DNA of 64,000 nt from Ctenosaura bakeri (GCA_948474755.1 CAOLHI010001303.1:496001-560000); one strand, 5' to 3'; shown: positions 23,286-34,349, counted from the stretch's first letter. Notes: a model not told the origin generated them from the letters alone. Made by a program: numbers and translations.

Positions 23286-24016
23286 GGCCCTTTTCTCACG
23301 GGGTAATTAAATCTTCCCAGATCGACCTCGAACGGGGGCCTTTTTCACCTTAGAGAGAACCAGGTCGCATTTAATTTTTTTGATTCTCACCTCAATCCGC
23401 ACGGGGGAGCCACCATCCAGCATTCGCACGCCCTTTTTAAAAACCAGAAGAAATGTGGGTTTTTTCCTCCAATCCGCGCTCGTTCTTTCGTGAAAAAGCA
23501 ACGGTGCATACTGATTCGTGCGGGGGATGAAGAGAGGGAGGGATTTAGGCGTGGCCAGCAGAAGCGACAAGACCGCCCCCAGTGCTTTCCAGTGCTGCTA
23601 TCAAGGCTGAAATTAGCACCCCAGCAATGTTCGTCAGCAGCTCGTGCTCCATACACAAAACAGCAGAAAGACAGAGGGGGGAAAATGTCTCCACGGCGGC
23701 TCCAAAGAAAGGTGTGGGACGGGGGGGGTTTGTTGGAGGATGTAAGGGGACACGCGTGCATACTGACGCCCATGATGACGCTCAGAGTGTTTCTTTTAAA
23801 AATTGAGCACAGCCAATCACTGCCAGACAGGATGGGGAAAGGACACCTATGGGAGTGGCCAGGGTAATATTGTGTGAATGCATTGATGCTGCCTAAGTCT
23901 TTTCTCTATGGAGCCGTGAGAATGCTCCTAAAATTTCAGTCCGTGTTGGTGGGGATTAAGGGAAAACCCGCCTGGATCGTAGCAGCACGATTTCTGCACC
24001 CCGTGAGAAAGGGGCC
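23286..24016. mobile_element. Non-autonomous DNA transposon, TAA target duplication
   Basis: A 731-bp element with a 19-bp terminal inverted repeat: GGCCCTTTTCTCACGGGGT on the left, and the same with one change (GGCCCCTTTC...) inverted on the right. TAA flanks both ends (23283-23285 and 24017-24019). A 3-bp TAA duplication with a GGCCC-type terminus suggests the PIF/Harbinger superfamily. The interior is markedly richer in GC and CpG than the surroundings. Frames of up to 128 codons occur but none looks like a transposase, so it would depend on one in trans. Confidence 0.85.
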
Positions 24017-24543
24017 TAAATTTGAAATAAATATTCCAGGTCAGCAGAAACAGTCAATGGCCATTTGCACAATCCATCATCTTACAAAGTTTAATTTCTT
24101 TTAGAAATCAACATTTAGATATTATACATTGATAATAATTCTAGTGTTTTCATTTTTTAAAAAAAAAATCAATTGACTTCAAAATGATCTCATATTATTA
24201 AGTTATAATTCCAGTAATTTGTATGAAATACAGATAATGGTGGCAACTGTTTTTTCCCCTTAGCTTACAAATTCCAATCTCTTAGTTAATGACCAATACC
24301 TCAAGTGTCACTGTTTTTCCCATTCTGTATTCCACAATTTTGTTCCATTTCTTTCCCACCTTTCCTTCATGAAATTCAAAATACAGTATCTGAAACTCTG
24401 TGCTTTTGTTCCTAAAATCTCATGGAATGGTTTAGACTGAGGGAAAGTAATTTACCTAAGGTACACATGAATTTTACTATGTGTCCTTATGTTCAAACAC
24501 AACAGATTATACATTACATAATACTCTCTGGAATGATTTTTTG
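24017..24543. other. No gene seen
   Basis: AT-rich, with an A-run near 24160. Confidence 0.5.
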
Positions 24544-25167
24544 ATATACATCGACCTCACAATATAAGTCAAGGGCAGGCTTTGGGGCCAAAAAAATTAT
24601 GGATTTTGAGTCATGCCACGGAGAGGGGAAAATCCAACACTGCCACATAGGAACAGCCATCCCTGGTTTCCACTGCTGCCATTTTCCCACATGGGCATTC
24701 AAAAAGGTCTTTCACTCAACTCAGAGAAGGGGATGGTTCTTTCTTTCTTTCTTTCTTTGATAAAAATTAAGGTAGAGTACTAACCAAAAAAAAAAAAAAG
24801 GAACCATTCCCCTCTCTGAGTACAGTAGAGAAAGGAGAGGGCTTAATCTGTCTGGGGAGAATTTAAAAAAAAGCATCACTCCCCCTCCCGTATTCACACT
24901 CCATTGAGGGGGAAGCACCATTTTCCCACCCAGGCATTCAAAGAACCCAGAAGCAGGGCCTCTGATGAGAGAGTAGAGGGGGCTGTGCTTCTTTTAGGTT
25001 CTCCCAGGACAGCCTAAGTTATCACCTTTCACCCCTCTAGTCAGAAGGGGATGGCTCCTTTTTTCATAAGAGTTAAGGTACGGAACTGACATTGACCCAT
25101 GGATAAGTCAACAGAGTTTTTTTGGCTAAAATTTTGACTGAAATTTTTGAACTTATATATGAGTATA
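24544..25167. mobile_element. Candidate inverted-repeat DNA element (ATAAGTC type)
   Basis: The left part reads TATACATCGACCTCACAATA then TAAGTCAAGGGCAGG and TTTTGAGTCATGCC. The right end, inverted, reads TATACTCATATATAAGTTC and contains GACTTATCCATGGGTCAAT. Both ends thus carry TATAC...ATAAGT and copies of the (T)AAGTC motif. The interior is a mosaic of near-duplicates (CTCAGAGAAGGGGATGG and TCAGAAGGGGATGGCTCC; CATTTTCCCACATGGGCATTC and CATTTTCCCACCCAGGCATTC are split over several positions). The target site could not be fixed. Confidence 0.45.
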
Positions 25168-26906
25168 AACAGCATTCTACTAAATATATATATATATATT
25201 TGGGATCAAGGATGTGCTGTGTTAAAAATTTGTGTTATAGTTTTTTCAGAGGTGGCTACCAGGGCAGGACGTTGGGGCAAAAGTCCAGGTCACAAATGTA
25301 GCAGTTCTGGCTTACCACATTTTGAATCAGAGACATATCTCAGTTAACAAAACCCTTGATGAATAAACTCCTTTCTACAAAGGGTTTTGGCACATATCCA
25401 GCCCCTTTCCTTCTTCTTCTCTATCTACTTGGAAGTTTTTTTAACAGCACTGGGAACATGGTGAAGGAAGTCTGGGGAAACACAGATTTTTGGTGCTGGG
25501 TTGAAGCAGCACCTCTGCAGTAAGCAATGCATGAAAACTTGAGCTGGGAAAGTGTAGAACATGACTATAGTCAATCCTACTGTAGCCATGCGTACCTTCT
25601 TGCAACAGGCAAGGTAAGTGACAGTTAACTTTAAAACCTTTCACTAAGCATGCAGGAACAGCAAAACAGAGAAGAAAGAGGACAAATAAGCCTCCTTCAT
25701 CAGCTTCCCCCACCCTGTCTTTAAAATATCTATAGATTTAGCTATCAATGTAGAAATCAGAAGAAAAGTGGAGGCTAGGGAAAGAAAGAAAAATAATTAT
25801 CTGTATACCTTTTTTAAAGAAGGCTTGAAGCCATCTCTAGAAGGTTTAGTGTGTTTTATTTATTTCTCTAAAGCATATTGTTAATTTTGAATAAAAAGTT
25901 CGCTAAAACATGTCAAACTACTTTTTTTAGGGGGGTGGAGTAGCAACCTATCCCTACTCTTTCCATGTTATCTCTTGCCTCTGACACCATTTTAAGAAGA
26001 GGAGGAGGAGGTAGTAGTAGCAGCAGTAGTAGTAGTAGTAATGCCAGTAATATATCTACTTCATTAACTGAGGTACACCCAAATGCATTATTGACTAATG
26101 GTGGGGCAAATAAGATAATTAAATCCAGAGTTGAAAACTGCCTGAGTGATTCATAAAAGTCTTTCTTCTGGTTCAACAGAACAATTACTTTTTAGCAGAA
26201 AATAGTGGAGCCATATCATTCTGCTGTATCATTTGTTTGGCAGAATCAAAGTTCTCATCTAGATTCCTCTTAATCCCTGAATTTCAGGAAAGTTCAGATG
26301 CTGTAACAAGACACTACCTATGAGACGGCCAGAATGATTTGAATATATGCTGTGAAAACACAGGGAACTGTACAGAAAGCCTTGTAAGTATTCAGCCTAG
26401 TTTTCCAGGAAATACACATTTTAACACTGTATTACTAATCATTAATTATTGCATTTATTACTCCCATCAACCTATGCTTTTATTGGACAGGCCTGCCTAG
26501 CTTAAAGCCCTGAAGGTCTTTAGCTTAATCAGGAAACCCATTCAGCTGATGTGTTTCAAACTTGCAAGGGTAGCCCAGGCAAAGACAATCCATAACATGT
26601 ATTATTTCAAGATGATGAACAGGTTTCTTCCAAGCTGTATAAGGAAGGAAATAGCAGGCATTTATTTTTCATCCCTCAGTCAAAACTGCGGCAGAAAAAA
26701 ACACTTTTTGGTGCATGTAAAGTACTTCTTTTCTCAAAGCAACCTTTCATCTGGTAATTGTTAAGCTTGTACATTGCCACCGTCCATCTGCATTTCTATC
26801 AGAATATTAAGCTTCAAAGTAGCTCTTCCTTTCACCATTAGGTTATTCCAGCAGGATCAGGAAACCAGATGATCTTTAGGAAGAAATATCCCATTGGGAA
26901 GTCAAG
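25168..26906. other. No gene seen; microsatellites
   Basis: Holds a (TA)n tract at 25183-25199 and a mixed GGA/GTA triplet tract at 26000-26041. No coding sequence recognised. Confidence 0.5.
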
Positions 26907-27641
26907 CAGTGATGTATTTAAAGACTTTTACTCCAAGTCTCAAGTCGAGTTTCAAGTCTCAAGTCCTTGAAAATACTTTCAAGTCAAGTCTCAAGTCTGG
27001 GAGCCAACTTTATATCCCAATCTATATTCCAGAATTTCAGGACAGAGTTACATAAAGTCAGGTTTAACAATTTAAGCAGAGTTGGCCCTCCACATTTGCA
27101 ATTTTGCCATCTGCAGTTTCGGAAGTGGGGAATAGGATCCTTCTTACTCCCCATTACTGAAGTTTCAAAAGCCCTAGAAGGATCCTTCCTGCTCAAGCTT
27201 GTTGTCTAACACATTTGATATTCTTCTCTGAGAAATGCACCCTGCACTCAGGGGGGAGTCTTGTTTTCTGCTCTTAGGAATAGTTTCAGAAAGTTTCCTC
27301 TGATATGCAGTAGGGACAGGCTGCTGAGCAGACTTCGAGTCCATTGCCTAACCTGTTTGCTGTTCCCCTCTAAGAAATGTGCCCACAATGTGGGCTTGAG
27401 ACAGGCTGTCATGAGACCAGTAGGCAAAAAGAGATGGAAGCATTGTTCAAAGTCGTAAGGTTTCTGGATGAATGTGCTATGTTACTGAACCAAGGGCAGC
27501 AAGTCAGTCACTAAAACTATACAAGTCTCAAGTCAAGTCGAGTCAGTGCACGATTTACTGCCAAGTCGAGTCTGAGTCAAGTCACAGAAATGACTTAAGT
27601 CCGACTTGAGTCCGAGTCAATCAACTCGATTTACATCTCTG
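26907..27641. mobile_element. hAT-like element with AAGTC subterminal repeats
   Basis: Termini CAGTGATGTATTTAAAGAC and (inverted) CAGAGATGTAAATCGAGT. Inside each end lies a dense cluster of CAAGTC/GAGTC pentamers: 26932-27000 on the left and 27517-27625 on the right. A CAGNG terminus and subterminal short repeats are typical of hAT elements. The 8-bp flanks do not match each other, so the duplication is decayed or the boundaries are off. No transposase is visible in the 735 bp. Confidence 0.7.
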
Positions 27642-28465
27642 GAGGATTGGGACAGGAAGGCAGCTCTTAACTACTTCACAACTTGTATACAAAATCATAC
27701 ATTTTGCTAGCTCTCATGTACATTTTTGGGTACAGCTAACATCGTATGTGCTGGGTGAGATCTTCTTTTCTTTAGCTGAAGCCCAAACTGCCTCTCGCAG
27801 TCTCCACTGGAGGCTTAGTCAATATCTAGAGCACATTTGAGAGTGTGAGGGCTGCAGAGAGAGGTGGAATCCATCTTGAAGAGAAATGTCCTTCCATGGG
27901 TGGACAGACACTATCCAATTCCCTTGTTAGCTATAATGGCAATGTTAAGTGCAGTATTAAAGCTGAAAAATTGGCAAACCAAGCACACAGCGTCTCCTGC
28001 TTATTCTTTCTTTTCAACTTAACTTTTCTTTAAAAAAGGAATACAAGCAGGTAACTCCCTCTCTGTGCTGAAACAATTCAGGGAAATGTAGTGAGACAAC
28101 AGTTGCTGCCAGAAGCACTTTATTTTTCATTCAAGAATTTGGCCTGTCGTTGAAATGAAAAGAGTAATTAGATTTGAGACATCACCAATAATTTATCTGT
28201 AGATGAAAAAATACAGAGTTGTGCTGAATGGCTGTGCAACAGATTTTGCTTTGGTTAAAACTATAAAGACTGCCTCCATAGATTTTGCTGTGCTGACACT
28301 TTTCTGTTTCTACATTCACTTATACAATAAGCCTCTAAATAATTTTTTCCTCACTACTAGGGCAGGGGGGAAGCTGTTCTTCCTAGAAGGCAGTATTTAT
28401 ATTTTTAAAATAAGTTTCTGGATTTTTTTTCCACTTGCAAATTATATTCCGTCCCCTTAATTGAA
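27642..28465. other. No gene seen
   Basis: No recognised element before the SINE at 28466. Confidence 0.5.
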
Positions 28466-28660
28466 GCCAGCATGGTGTAGTGGTCTGAGCACTGAACTAT
28501 GACTCAGGAGATCAGGGTTTGAATCTCTGCTAGGCCATGCAAACTGAGTGAGCTTGGGCAAGTCACGCTCTCTTAGCCTCAAAGGAAGGCAAAGGTAAAT
28601 ACCCTCTAAACAAATCTTGCCAAGAAAACCCTGTGATAGGTTTGCTTTATCATCACCATA
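28466..28660 (+). mobile_element. tRNA-derived SINE, 5' part, split by CR1
   Basis: The best-preserved head in the window: GCCAGCATGGTGTAGTGGTC (box A) and GGGTTTGAATCTC (box B). The body GAGCTTGGGCAAGTCACGC and CTTGCCAAGAAAACCCTGTG follows. It stops in CATCACCATA, where the CR1 begins. The rest of its tail resumes at 31955. Confidence 0.93.
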
Positions 28661-28742
28661 GAATCATAGAATCATAGAAATGTAGAGTTGGAAGAGACCA
28701 CAGGGGCCATCCAGTCCAACCCCCTGCCATGCAGGAACACCC

Positions 28743-29036
28743 TCAAAGCACTCCCGACAGATGGCCATCAAGCCTCTGCTTAAAAACCTCCAAGGAAGGA
28801 GACTCCACTACACTCCGAGGCAGCACATTCCACTGCCGGACAGCCCTGACTGTAAGGAAGTTCTTCCTGAGGTTCAGGTGGAATCTCCTTTCCTGCAGCT
28901 TGAATCCATTGCTCCTTGTCCTGGTCTCTGGAGCAGCAGAAAACAAGCCCTCTCTCTCCTCTATGTGGCATCCCTTCAAATATTTAAACATGGCTATCAT
29001 GTCCCCTCTTAACCTTCTCTTCTGTAGACTAAACAT
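28743..29036 (-). pseudogene. CR1 ORF2 C-terminal end, out of frame
   Basis: A 97-codon open frame starting at MFSQ-like [13 protein letters not shown] and ending at the C-terminus of ORF2. It carries the end of the RT-linked C-terminal region ([16 protein letters not shown]). A stretch between 29037 and 29259 ([17 protein letters not shown] and the [12 protein letters not shown] segment) lies in another frame. The breaks are the 11-bp deletion near 29260 and a deletion near 29038 where the segment equivalent to [14 protein letters not shown] of the second copy is missing. Together these make this part of the protein non-functional. Confidence 0.85.
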
Positions 29037-29242
29037 GGCCTCTCACCATTTTGGTCGCCCTCCTCTGGACTTGCTCCAGCTTGTCAATATCCCTCTTGAA
29101 TTGGGGTACCCAGAACTGGACACAGTATTCAAGATGGGGTCTAACCAAAGCAGAGTAGAGTGGTACCAGTACCTCTCTAGATCTAGACACCATACTCCTA
29201 TTGATGCAGCCGAGAATTGCATTGGCTTTCTTGGCTGCCGCA

Positions 29243-31504
29243 TCACACTGCTGACTCATGATCTATGAAGACTCCTAGATCCCTTTCACACGTACTGCTA
29301 TCCAGCCACGTGTCCCCCATCCTATATTTCTGTATTCCATTTTTTCTACCTAAGTGTAGGACCTTACACTTCTCTCTGTTGAATTTCATTTTGTTCGCCT
29401 TGGCCCAGCTCTCCAATCTATCCAGGTCATTTTGAATTTTGATCCTGTCCTCTGACGTATTAGCAACCCTTCCCAATTTGGTATCATCTGCAAATTTGAT
29501 GAGCATGCCCTCTATTCCTTCATCCAAGTCATTGATAAAAATATTGTACAGCACTAGGCCCAGGACAGAACCCTGTGGCACCCCGCTAGTCACTTCTCTC
29601 CAGGATGAAAAGAGGCCATTCGTGATCGCCCTTTGGGTTCGGTCGGTCAACCAATTACAAATCCACCTAACAGTAGCCCTGTCCAGACCACATTTTACTA
29701 GCTTCATTGCAAGAATGTAATGGGGAACTTTGTCAAAGGCCTTACTGAAATCGAGATATGCTACATCCACAGCATTCCCTTCATATATCAAGCTAGTAAC
29801 TCTATCATAAAAAGAGATAAGATTAGTCTGGCATGACTTATTTTTGAGAAATCCATGCTGACTTCTCGTGATTACTGCATTGCTTTCTAAATGATTAGAA
29901 ACTGATTGCTTAATGATCTGCTCCAGGATCTTTCCGGGTACTGATGTCAGGCTGACTGGGCGATAATTATTTGGGTCCTCTTTTTTTCTGTTCTTGAAGA
30001 TGGGGACAACATTTGCTCTCTTCCAGTCTGCTGGAACTTCTCCTGTCCTCCAAGATTTTTCAAAGATTATAGCAAGCGGTTCCGAAATGACCTCTGCCAG
30101 CTCTTTTAATATCCTAGGATGCAATTCATCTGGCCCTGGAGACTTGAATTCATCCAATGTGGCCAGGTATTCCTGTACCACCTCTCTACCTATTATGTGC
30201 CTCATTTCCTCTGCTTCCTCCCCTGCTCCCCAACCGCCAGGTTGAGTGCTTGTATCCTTCTGGGAAAAAACTGAGGCAAAGAAGGTGTTAAGTAGCTCTG
30301 CCTTTTCTCTTCCCCCTGTGAGTAATTCACCATCTTCTCTGCACAGCGACCCTATCGTCTCCTTCTTTTTTCTTTTGCTGTGGACATATTTAAAAAAGCC
30401 CTTTTTATTGTTTTTAATGTCTCTGGCCAGCCTAAGTTCGTTCTGTGCTTTAGCCTTTCTGACTTCCTCCCTACATCTCGTAGCTACTTGCTTAAATTCT
30501 TCTTTGGTGGTTTCCCCCTTCTTCCATTTCCTATACATGTTTCTCTTAACACTTAGCTCAGCTGAGAGTTCTTTAGTCAACCATTTTGGTTTCTTCAGAT
30601 GCCTTCCATTTTTCCTCCTTATTGGCACAGTTTTAGACTGTGCCTTCAGTATCTCCCTTTTAAGGAACTCCCATGCCTCCTGAACTCCTTTCTCTTTCAC
30701 TGTTCCTGACCACGGAATTCCAGCCAGCAGCTCCCTAAGTTTACAGAAGTCCGCTTTTTTAAAATCTAAGATGAGTGTCTGGCTACCCTTATCTTCTCCT
30801 TCCCACTGAATGCCAAATTCCAATAGGGCATGGTCACTCCCCCCTAAAGATCCAATCACTTCTACCTCATTCACAAGGTCATCCCTGTTGGTCAAGACCA
30901 GATCTAGAATATTTGATCCCCTTGTGGCCTCTTCCACCTTCTGGACCATGAAATTGTCTACAAGACAAGCAAGAAACTTGCTGGACCTTGCTGTCTTGGC
31001 AGAGTTTGACTGCCAGCATATATCTGGGTAATTGAAATCTCCTATTATTACTGTATCTCTCCTTTTTGAATGTGCAGTCATTTGGTTGAGGAAGGCGTCA
31101 TCCAAGTCCTCAGCCTGGGTTGGAGGTCTGTAGTAAAACCCCACCAGAATATCCCTATTGTTTCTCGCTGCCTTAATTCTTACCCAAATGCTCTCGACCT
31201 GGCTGTCTGGGTTTAAGTCCTGGATCTCTTCACAGGTGAAAACATTCTTGACATACAAGGCTACTCCTCCTCCTTTCTTGTTTGGTCTATTTTTACAAAA
31301 TAGGCTATACCCCTCTATTCCTATATTCCAATCATGAGACTCATCCCACCAGGTCTCAGTGATGCCTATCAAATCGTATTTATTTTCTTGTACTAGGAGT
31401 ACAAGCTCATCCTGCTTGTTTCCCATACTCCTTGCATTAGTGTAGAGACACTTAAGTCCCCGGGCCCTTCCTGCAAGTCCTGTACTATTGTTTCTACTCC
31501 TCAC
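29243..31504 (-). CDS. CR1 ORF2: endonuclease and reverse transcriptase
   Basis: A 753-codon open frame, non-LTR retrotransposon ORF2. Endonuclease (residues ~18-235, APE type): TNAR at 22-25, TETWW with catalytic-type E50, YYRPP near 126, GDFNYPD near 155-161 and GSDHALLEF near 222. Reverse transcriptase (~480-720): [13 protein letters not shown] at 583, GVPQGSVLG at 641 and the catalytic FADDTKLG at 671. Known role: nicks the target and copies its own RNA at the nick. Oddities: the frame starts at a GTG and is open upstream of it, no ATG was found in the first residues, and the C-terminus is lost to the 11-bp deletion. After motif B it reads GLVLYN where the other copies read GPVLFN. Both catalytic cores are uninterrupted, but the protein is probably dead through loss of its end. 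Confidence 0.93.
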   Translation of the reverse strand: MRSRNNSTGLAGRARGLKCLYTNARSMGNKQDELVLLVQENKYDLIGITETWWDESHDWNIGIEGYSLFCKNRPNKKGGGVALYVKNVFTCEEIQDLNPDSQVESIWVRIKAARNNRDILVGFYYRPPTQAEDLDDAFLNQMTAHSKRRDTVIIGDFNYPDICWQSNSAKTARSSKFLACLVDNFMVQKVEEATRGSNILDLVLTNRDDLVNEVEVIGSLGGSDHALLEFGIQWEGEDKGSQTLILDFKKADFCKLRELLAGIPWSGTVKEKGVQEAWEFLKREILKAQSKTVPIRRKNGRHLKKPKWLTKELSAELSVKRNMYRKWKKGETTKEEFKQVATRCREEVRKAKAQNELRLARDIKNNKKGFFKYVHSKRKKKETIGSLCREDGELLTGGREKAELLNTFFASVFSQKDTSTQPGGWGAGEEAEEMRHIIGREVVQEYLATLDEFKSPGPDELHPRILKELAEVISEPLAIIFEKSWRTGEVPADWKRANVVPIFKNRKKEDPNNYRPVSLTSVPGKILEQIIKQSVSNHLESNAVITRSQHGFLKNKSCQTNLISFYDRVTSLIYEGNAVDVAYLDFSKAFDKVPHYILAMKLVKCGLDRATVRWICNWLTDRTQRAITNGLFSSWREVTSGVPQGSVLGLVLYNIFINDLDEGIEGMLIKFADDTKLGRVANTSEDRIKIQNDLDRLESWAKANKMKFNREKCKVLHLGRKNGIQKYRMGDTWLDSSTCERDLGVFIDHESAV

Positions 31505-31608
31505 GCCATTGGCCGCTTGTACTACTTGTCCAGTATCATTTGGGCCTTTCTCCCCTGCGGTCTCCGAGTCCTTGCCCTGAATAATATTGTCTCCCTCCCC
31601 AGCGAAAC

Positions 31609-31946
31609 TTAGTTTAAAGACCTCTTAATCCTCCTTGCGAGACTGTTTGCAAAAACATTCCTGCCCAGTTTTGTGAGGTGCAGCCCATCCCTCGCCAGAA
31701 GCCCATGTTCATGGAAATTCAGGCCATGTTCCAAAAACCCAAACCGTTGCCGGCGGCACCACATTGTTGACCTCTGCTATTGCCCTTTCCCTACGTGCGC
31801 CATATCCTTGAACAGTGAGGAGAGACGAAATGACCACTTGCGCACCAAGGTCCTTAAGCTTCATCCCCATACGCTCGTAGTCCTTTGCAATGTGGTAAAG
31901 GCTGCTCCTCGCAGTGTCATTGGTTCCGACATGAACCAAAATAAAT
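31609..31946 (-). pseudogene. CR1 ORF1 fragment with SGNH-esterase end
   Basis: The minus strand reads LVHVGTNDTARS near 31911-31945, then a DYERMGMKLKDLGAQVV segment, and, in another frame, ARDGLHLTKLGRNVFA near 31640-31690, ending at a TAA at 31609-31611. The GTND box and the DGLH box with its Asp and His are blocks III and V of SGNH hydrolases; several CR1 families carry such an esterase in ORF1. A frameshift near 31760 separates the two boxes. The 5' half, with the catalytic Ser block, is cut off by the 5' truncation. ORF2 follows about 100 bases downstream. Confidence 0.85.
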
Positions 31947-31954
31947 ATATATAT

Positions 31955-31990
31955 AGAAAATAACTTGAAAGTACATAACAGCAGCATCAA
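31955..31990 (+). mobile_element. SINE tail, distal part split by CR1
   Basis: GAAAATAACTTGAAAGTACA followed by TAACAGCAG aligns to the expected GGAAATGACTTGAAGGCACACAACAACA tail of the SINE that stops at 28660. It proves that the CR1 landed inside the SINE. Confidence 0.82.
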
Positions 31991-34349
31991 ATGTTGGCTT
32001 TTACAAAAAACTTTGTTCTCTAGAGTGCTTACTTTTCTACTGACCCTTTAGGAATACCACGCCAGTTTTAACAGCATTTAACTTGAACAAGGCCAAAATG
32101 GCATGTAACTTTTGAAACATTCTGTAGCAGATTATTTTATTTCACACCCCAGCTTCTATCCTTCTCCTTCACTAACCCTGCAGGAAGTAAATCCCAGACA
32201 GAGTATGTGGAAGGACAATAATAACCTGGATCACCTTGGAGCTCAAGAATACTTTATGTGCAACTATGGTACATGCATCTAGTTTGCGCCATGCTGGATA
32301 ACAACATCTCAGTGACTGCAGCTCATTTGTATTCCTGCATCATCTTCTCTTTAAACTAAGGGACTTTTCACAGTTTTGAATTTCAGAGACATTATTAAAA
32401 ATATTACTGCAAAATGATGATGACGACGACGATGACGACGTGAATTTCTGCTATTTGCCTAAGGTTAAGATTGTTCTTGGGTTTACTTAAACAATTCATG
32501 AAATATTTAGGACTGAGAGAAAATTTAGTGAATTGAGCCCACTTCATGTGGACAGGCAAAGTTGAAATCTCCCCCTAAACCTCCGCCTAGAAAAGAAATC
32601 CTTCCATGTGGGCTGAAAAAAGAAGAAGAAAAGAAACACTCAATTGGTGACAATTACATTCTTCCCTCATGAGTTGGAGGAAATTTTAGGAAAAGCCTCT
32701 TGTATACAGTTTATTGTGGCTGCTGGCCATATCCAAAAATGATCGCTTCTTGGCCTTTTGGCCAAGTGTAGTGTGTAGGGAAAGTCTAGTTGGGAGATGG
32801 TTTAAATCTGCCCTATCCACATTTGGCAAGCCCTGTTAGGAGTGGATTCCCCATGCATTTACTTGCAAATAAAAAAAAGGGGGGGGGGGGAAAACAAAAG
32901 AAAGGAAGGCTTTCCTTCATGTTTTGCACTTAACATAATATCTAACATTTAGTGATACCACAAACTACTAATCTGGATGACTTTCCAAAGTGAATGTTAG
33001 TTTTGAGCAATTTGTGCCACTAAAGCACTGCAAAATCCTAAATACTTTGATCATGCCAATTTAAAGGTTAAATAATATTGTGTCGGCTTTTGCGTTCTCT
33101 AGAACAGTTTGTAAGGTAAAATGATAAACCAAAGTTAAGGTCAGGGAAGGGAGGACACAACTGATGTAAAAGCTATGGAGTCTGTACTTTGTTTCAGTTT
33201 TAAAGTAGAAAGTAAAAAGAAACAAAGATATTCCCAAGGGATGCTAGGAAAAGGACACCCTTCCCCATTTCCATCTTAAGAAGGTACTAAGATGAAAAGA
33301 CACCATTGGCTAAAGCATCAGCTATTCTTTTGCACACAGTCCCACCACTGTTTTGCTTTGTTTACCTATCTAACCTAATTAAGATCTCTAGAGAATATAG
33401 GTTTTCACAGTGTTTTGAGATCTCTGAGTTTGCTTAACAAAATATATTTCCCTGATAGAGGCTTTAAACATTTTATTTTTGCCTCAGCAATTACCTGTGA
33501 TTTTTTGTGTGTGTGTGTGACCTGAAAAATATTGAAACACTGGATGAGGTTAGAAATTCTTCTTATGTCTGCTTTCTTCAAAACAAGCTAGCACATAATT
33601 AAATCGCCAAAAGATGTTATCAAAATGAAAAAGCAGTATATTAACAGCTTACTAAAACTATGCTGTTATAATAATACAATAAATTAACCTCTGGAACTCA
33701 TTCATCCAGGATATAATTGATGCCATCACATCAGGAAATGAGGATTTGAAAAATGATTACAGACACTGAAGGCATTTAAGAATAGCCACTGTTTTCCTAG
33801 CTAGTCCTTAGTGTAGTTAATAAAATATGTGCTGTGCAAGACATTCTTAGCATTATTTAATTTGGGATATACTGGTAACTGAAATCCTGAACAGAAAACA
33901 CTGGTCTAACACAACCACTGCTTTGACCACATAATATTTCTTGCTCTACACCTTCTGTACCTATGTTATATTTATAATTGCACTACATACTTGAAAACCC
34001 AGTTGTTCCCTTGTCATACGTACACTGTATGGGGAAGCAATGTCCAATTTTGAAAGCAAAAAGACATTATAGATGAAGAAACCAATTTCCTCATGCATGA
34101 CACAATCTACCTCATCCCCAAACTTTTGCCAGTTTTGGTGATCTGGTGAGTTTTGGTGATAAACTTAGAAAAGCTCAGTCACAGGAGAAAGGACTGTTAA
34201 TGATTCCTTTCTATGGCCCTTTTGATGTTCAAATGGAGTCGGGTAGTTTTAAACAAACAGCTCTACTCTGTGTACAAACATAAGAGCCACACTGGATCAG
34301 ATGAGAAACTTATATATGGGAATATGCTGTCCACACAGTATAAAACTAG
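31991..34349. other. No gene seen apart from U2 fragment
   Basis: AT-rich, with a GACGACGATGACGACG patch near 32420, an A8-G12 homopolymer junction at 32871-32890 and a short (TG)n at 33507. The phrase AACATAAGAGCCACACTGGATCAG at 34279 (split) resembles a frequent reptile repeat. Confidence 0.45.
32742..32779 (+). pseudogene. U2 snRNA 5'-fragment pseudogene
   Basis: ATCGCTTCTTGGCCTTTTGG then CCAAGTGTAGTGTGTAG matches the first ~45 bases of vertebrate U2 snRNA, which I know to begin ATCGCTTCTCGGCCTTTTGG. There are two base changes in the first 26 and a 6-base gap where AAGATCAAG collapses to AAG. Only this 5' end is present; no U2 promoter element is expected to matter and the branch-site pairing region is lost. 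Such 5' fragments are commonly made by LINE reverse transcriptase. Confidence 0.82.

Larger units (their letters stand above)
28661..31946 (-). mobile_element. CR1 LINE, 3.3 kb, 5'-truncated in ORF1
   Basis: The most complete CR1 here. The 3' end shows the reversed octamer GAATCATA repeated, followed by the short 3' UTR, the complete ORF2 region and the last part of ORF1. It breaks off near 31946 just upstream of the ORF1 GTNDT motif. By eye it differs from the copy at 56.4-58.7 kb at only a few positions per 100 bases, with several differences at CpG sites. It sits inside a SINE whose tail resumes right after it. An 11-bp deletion near 29260 relative to the other copy cuts ORF2 into two frames. 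Confidence 0.96.

Noticed and set aside
28466..28520. True tRNA gene from box A and box B matches
   Set aside because: The head is continuous with SINE body and tail, and the same head recurs throughout the window; no cloverleaf or CCA-type end.
28729..29268. 179-codon plus-strand frame
   Set aside because: Antisense of the CR1 ORF2 C-terminal region.
30246..30683. 145-codon plus-strand frame with hydrophobic, leucine-rich appearance
   Set aside because: Antisense of CR1 ORF2 lysine-rich linker; its leucine and serine richness is a shadow of the real minus-strand frame.
32742..32779. Functional U2 snRNA gene
   Set aside because: Only the first ~45 bases, with an internal gap and changes; no branch-site-pairing region or Sm site.
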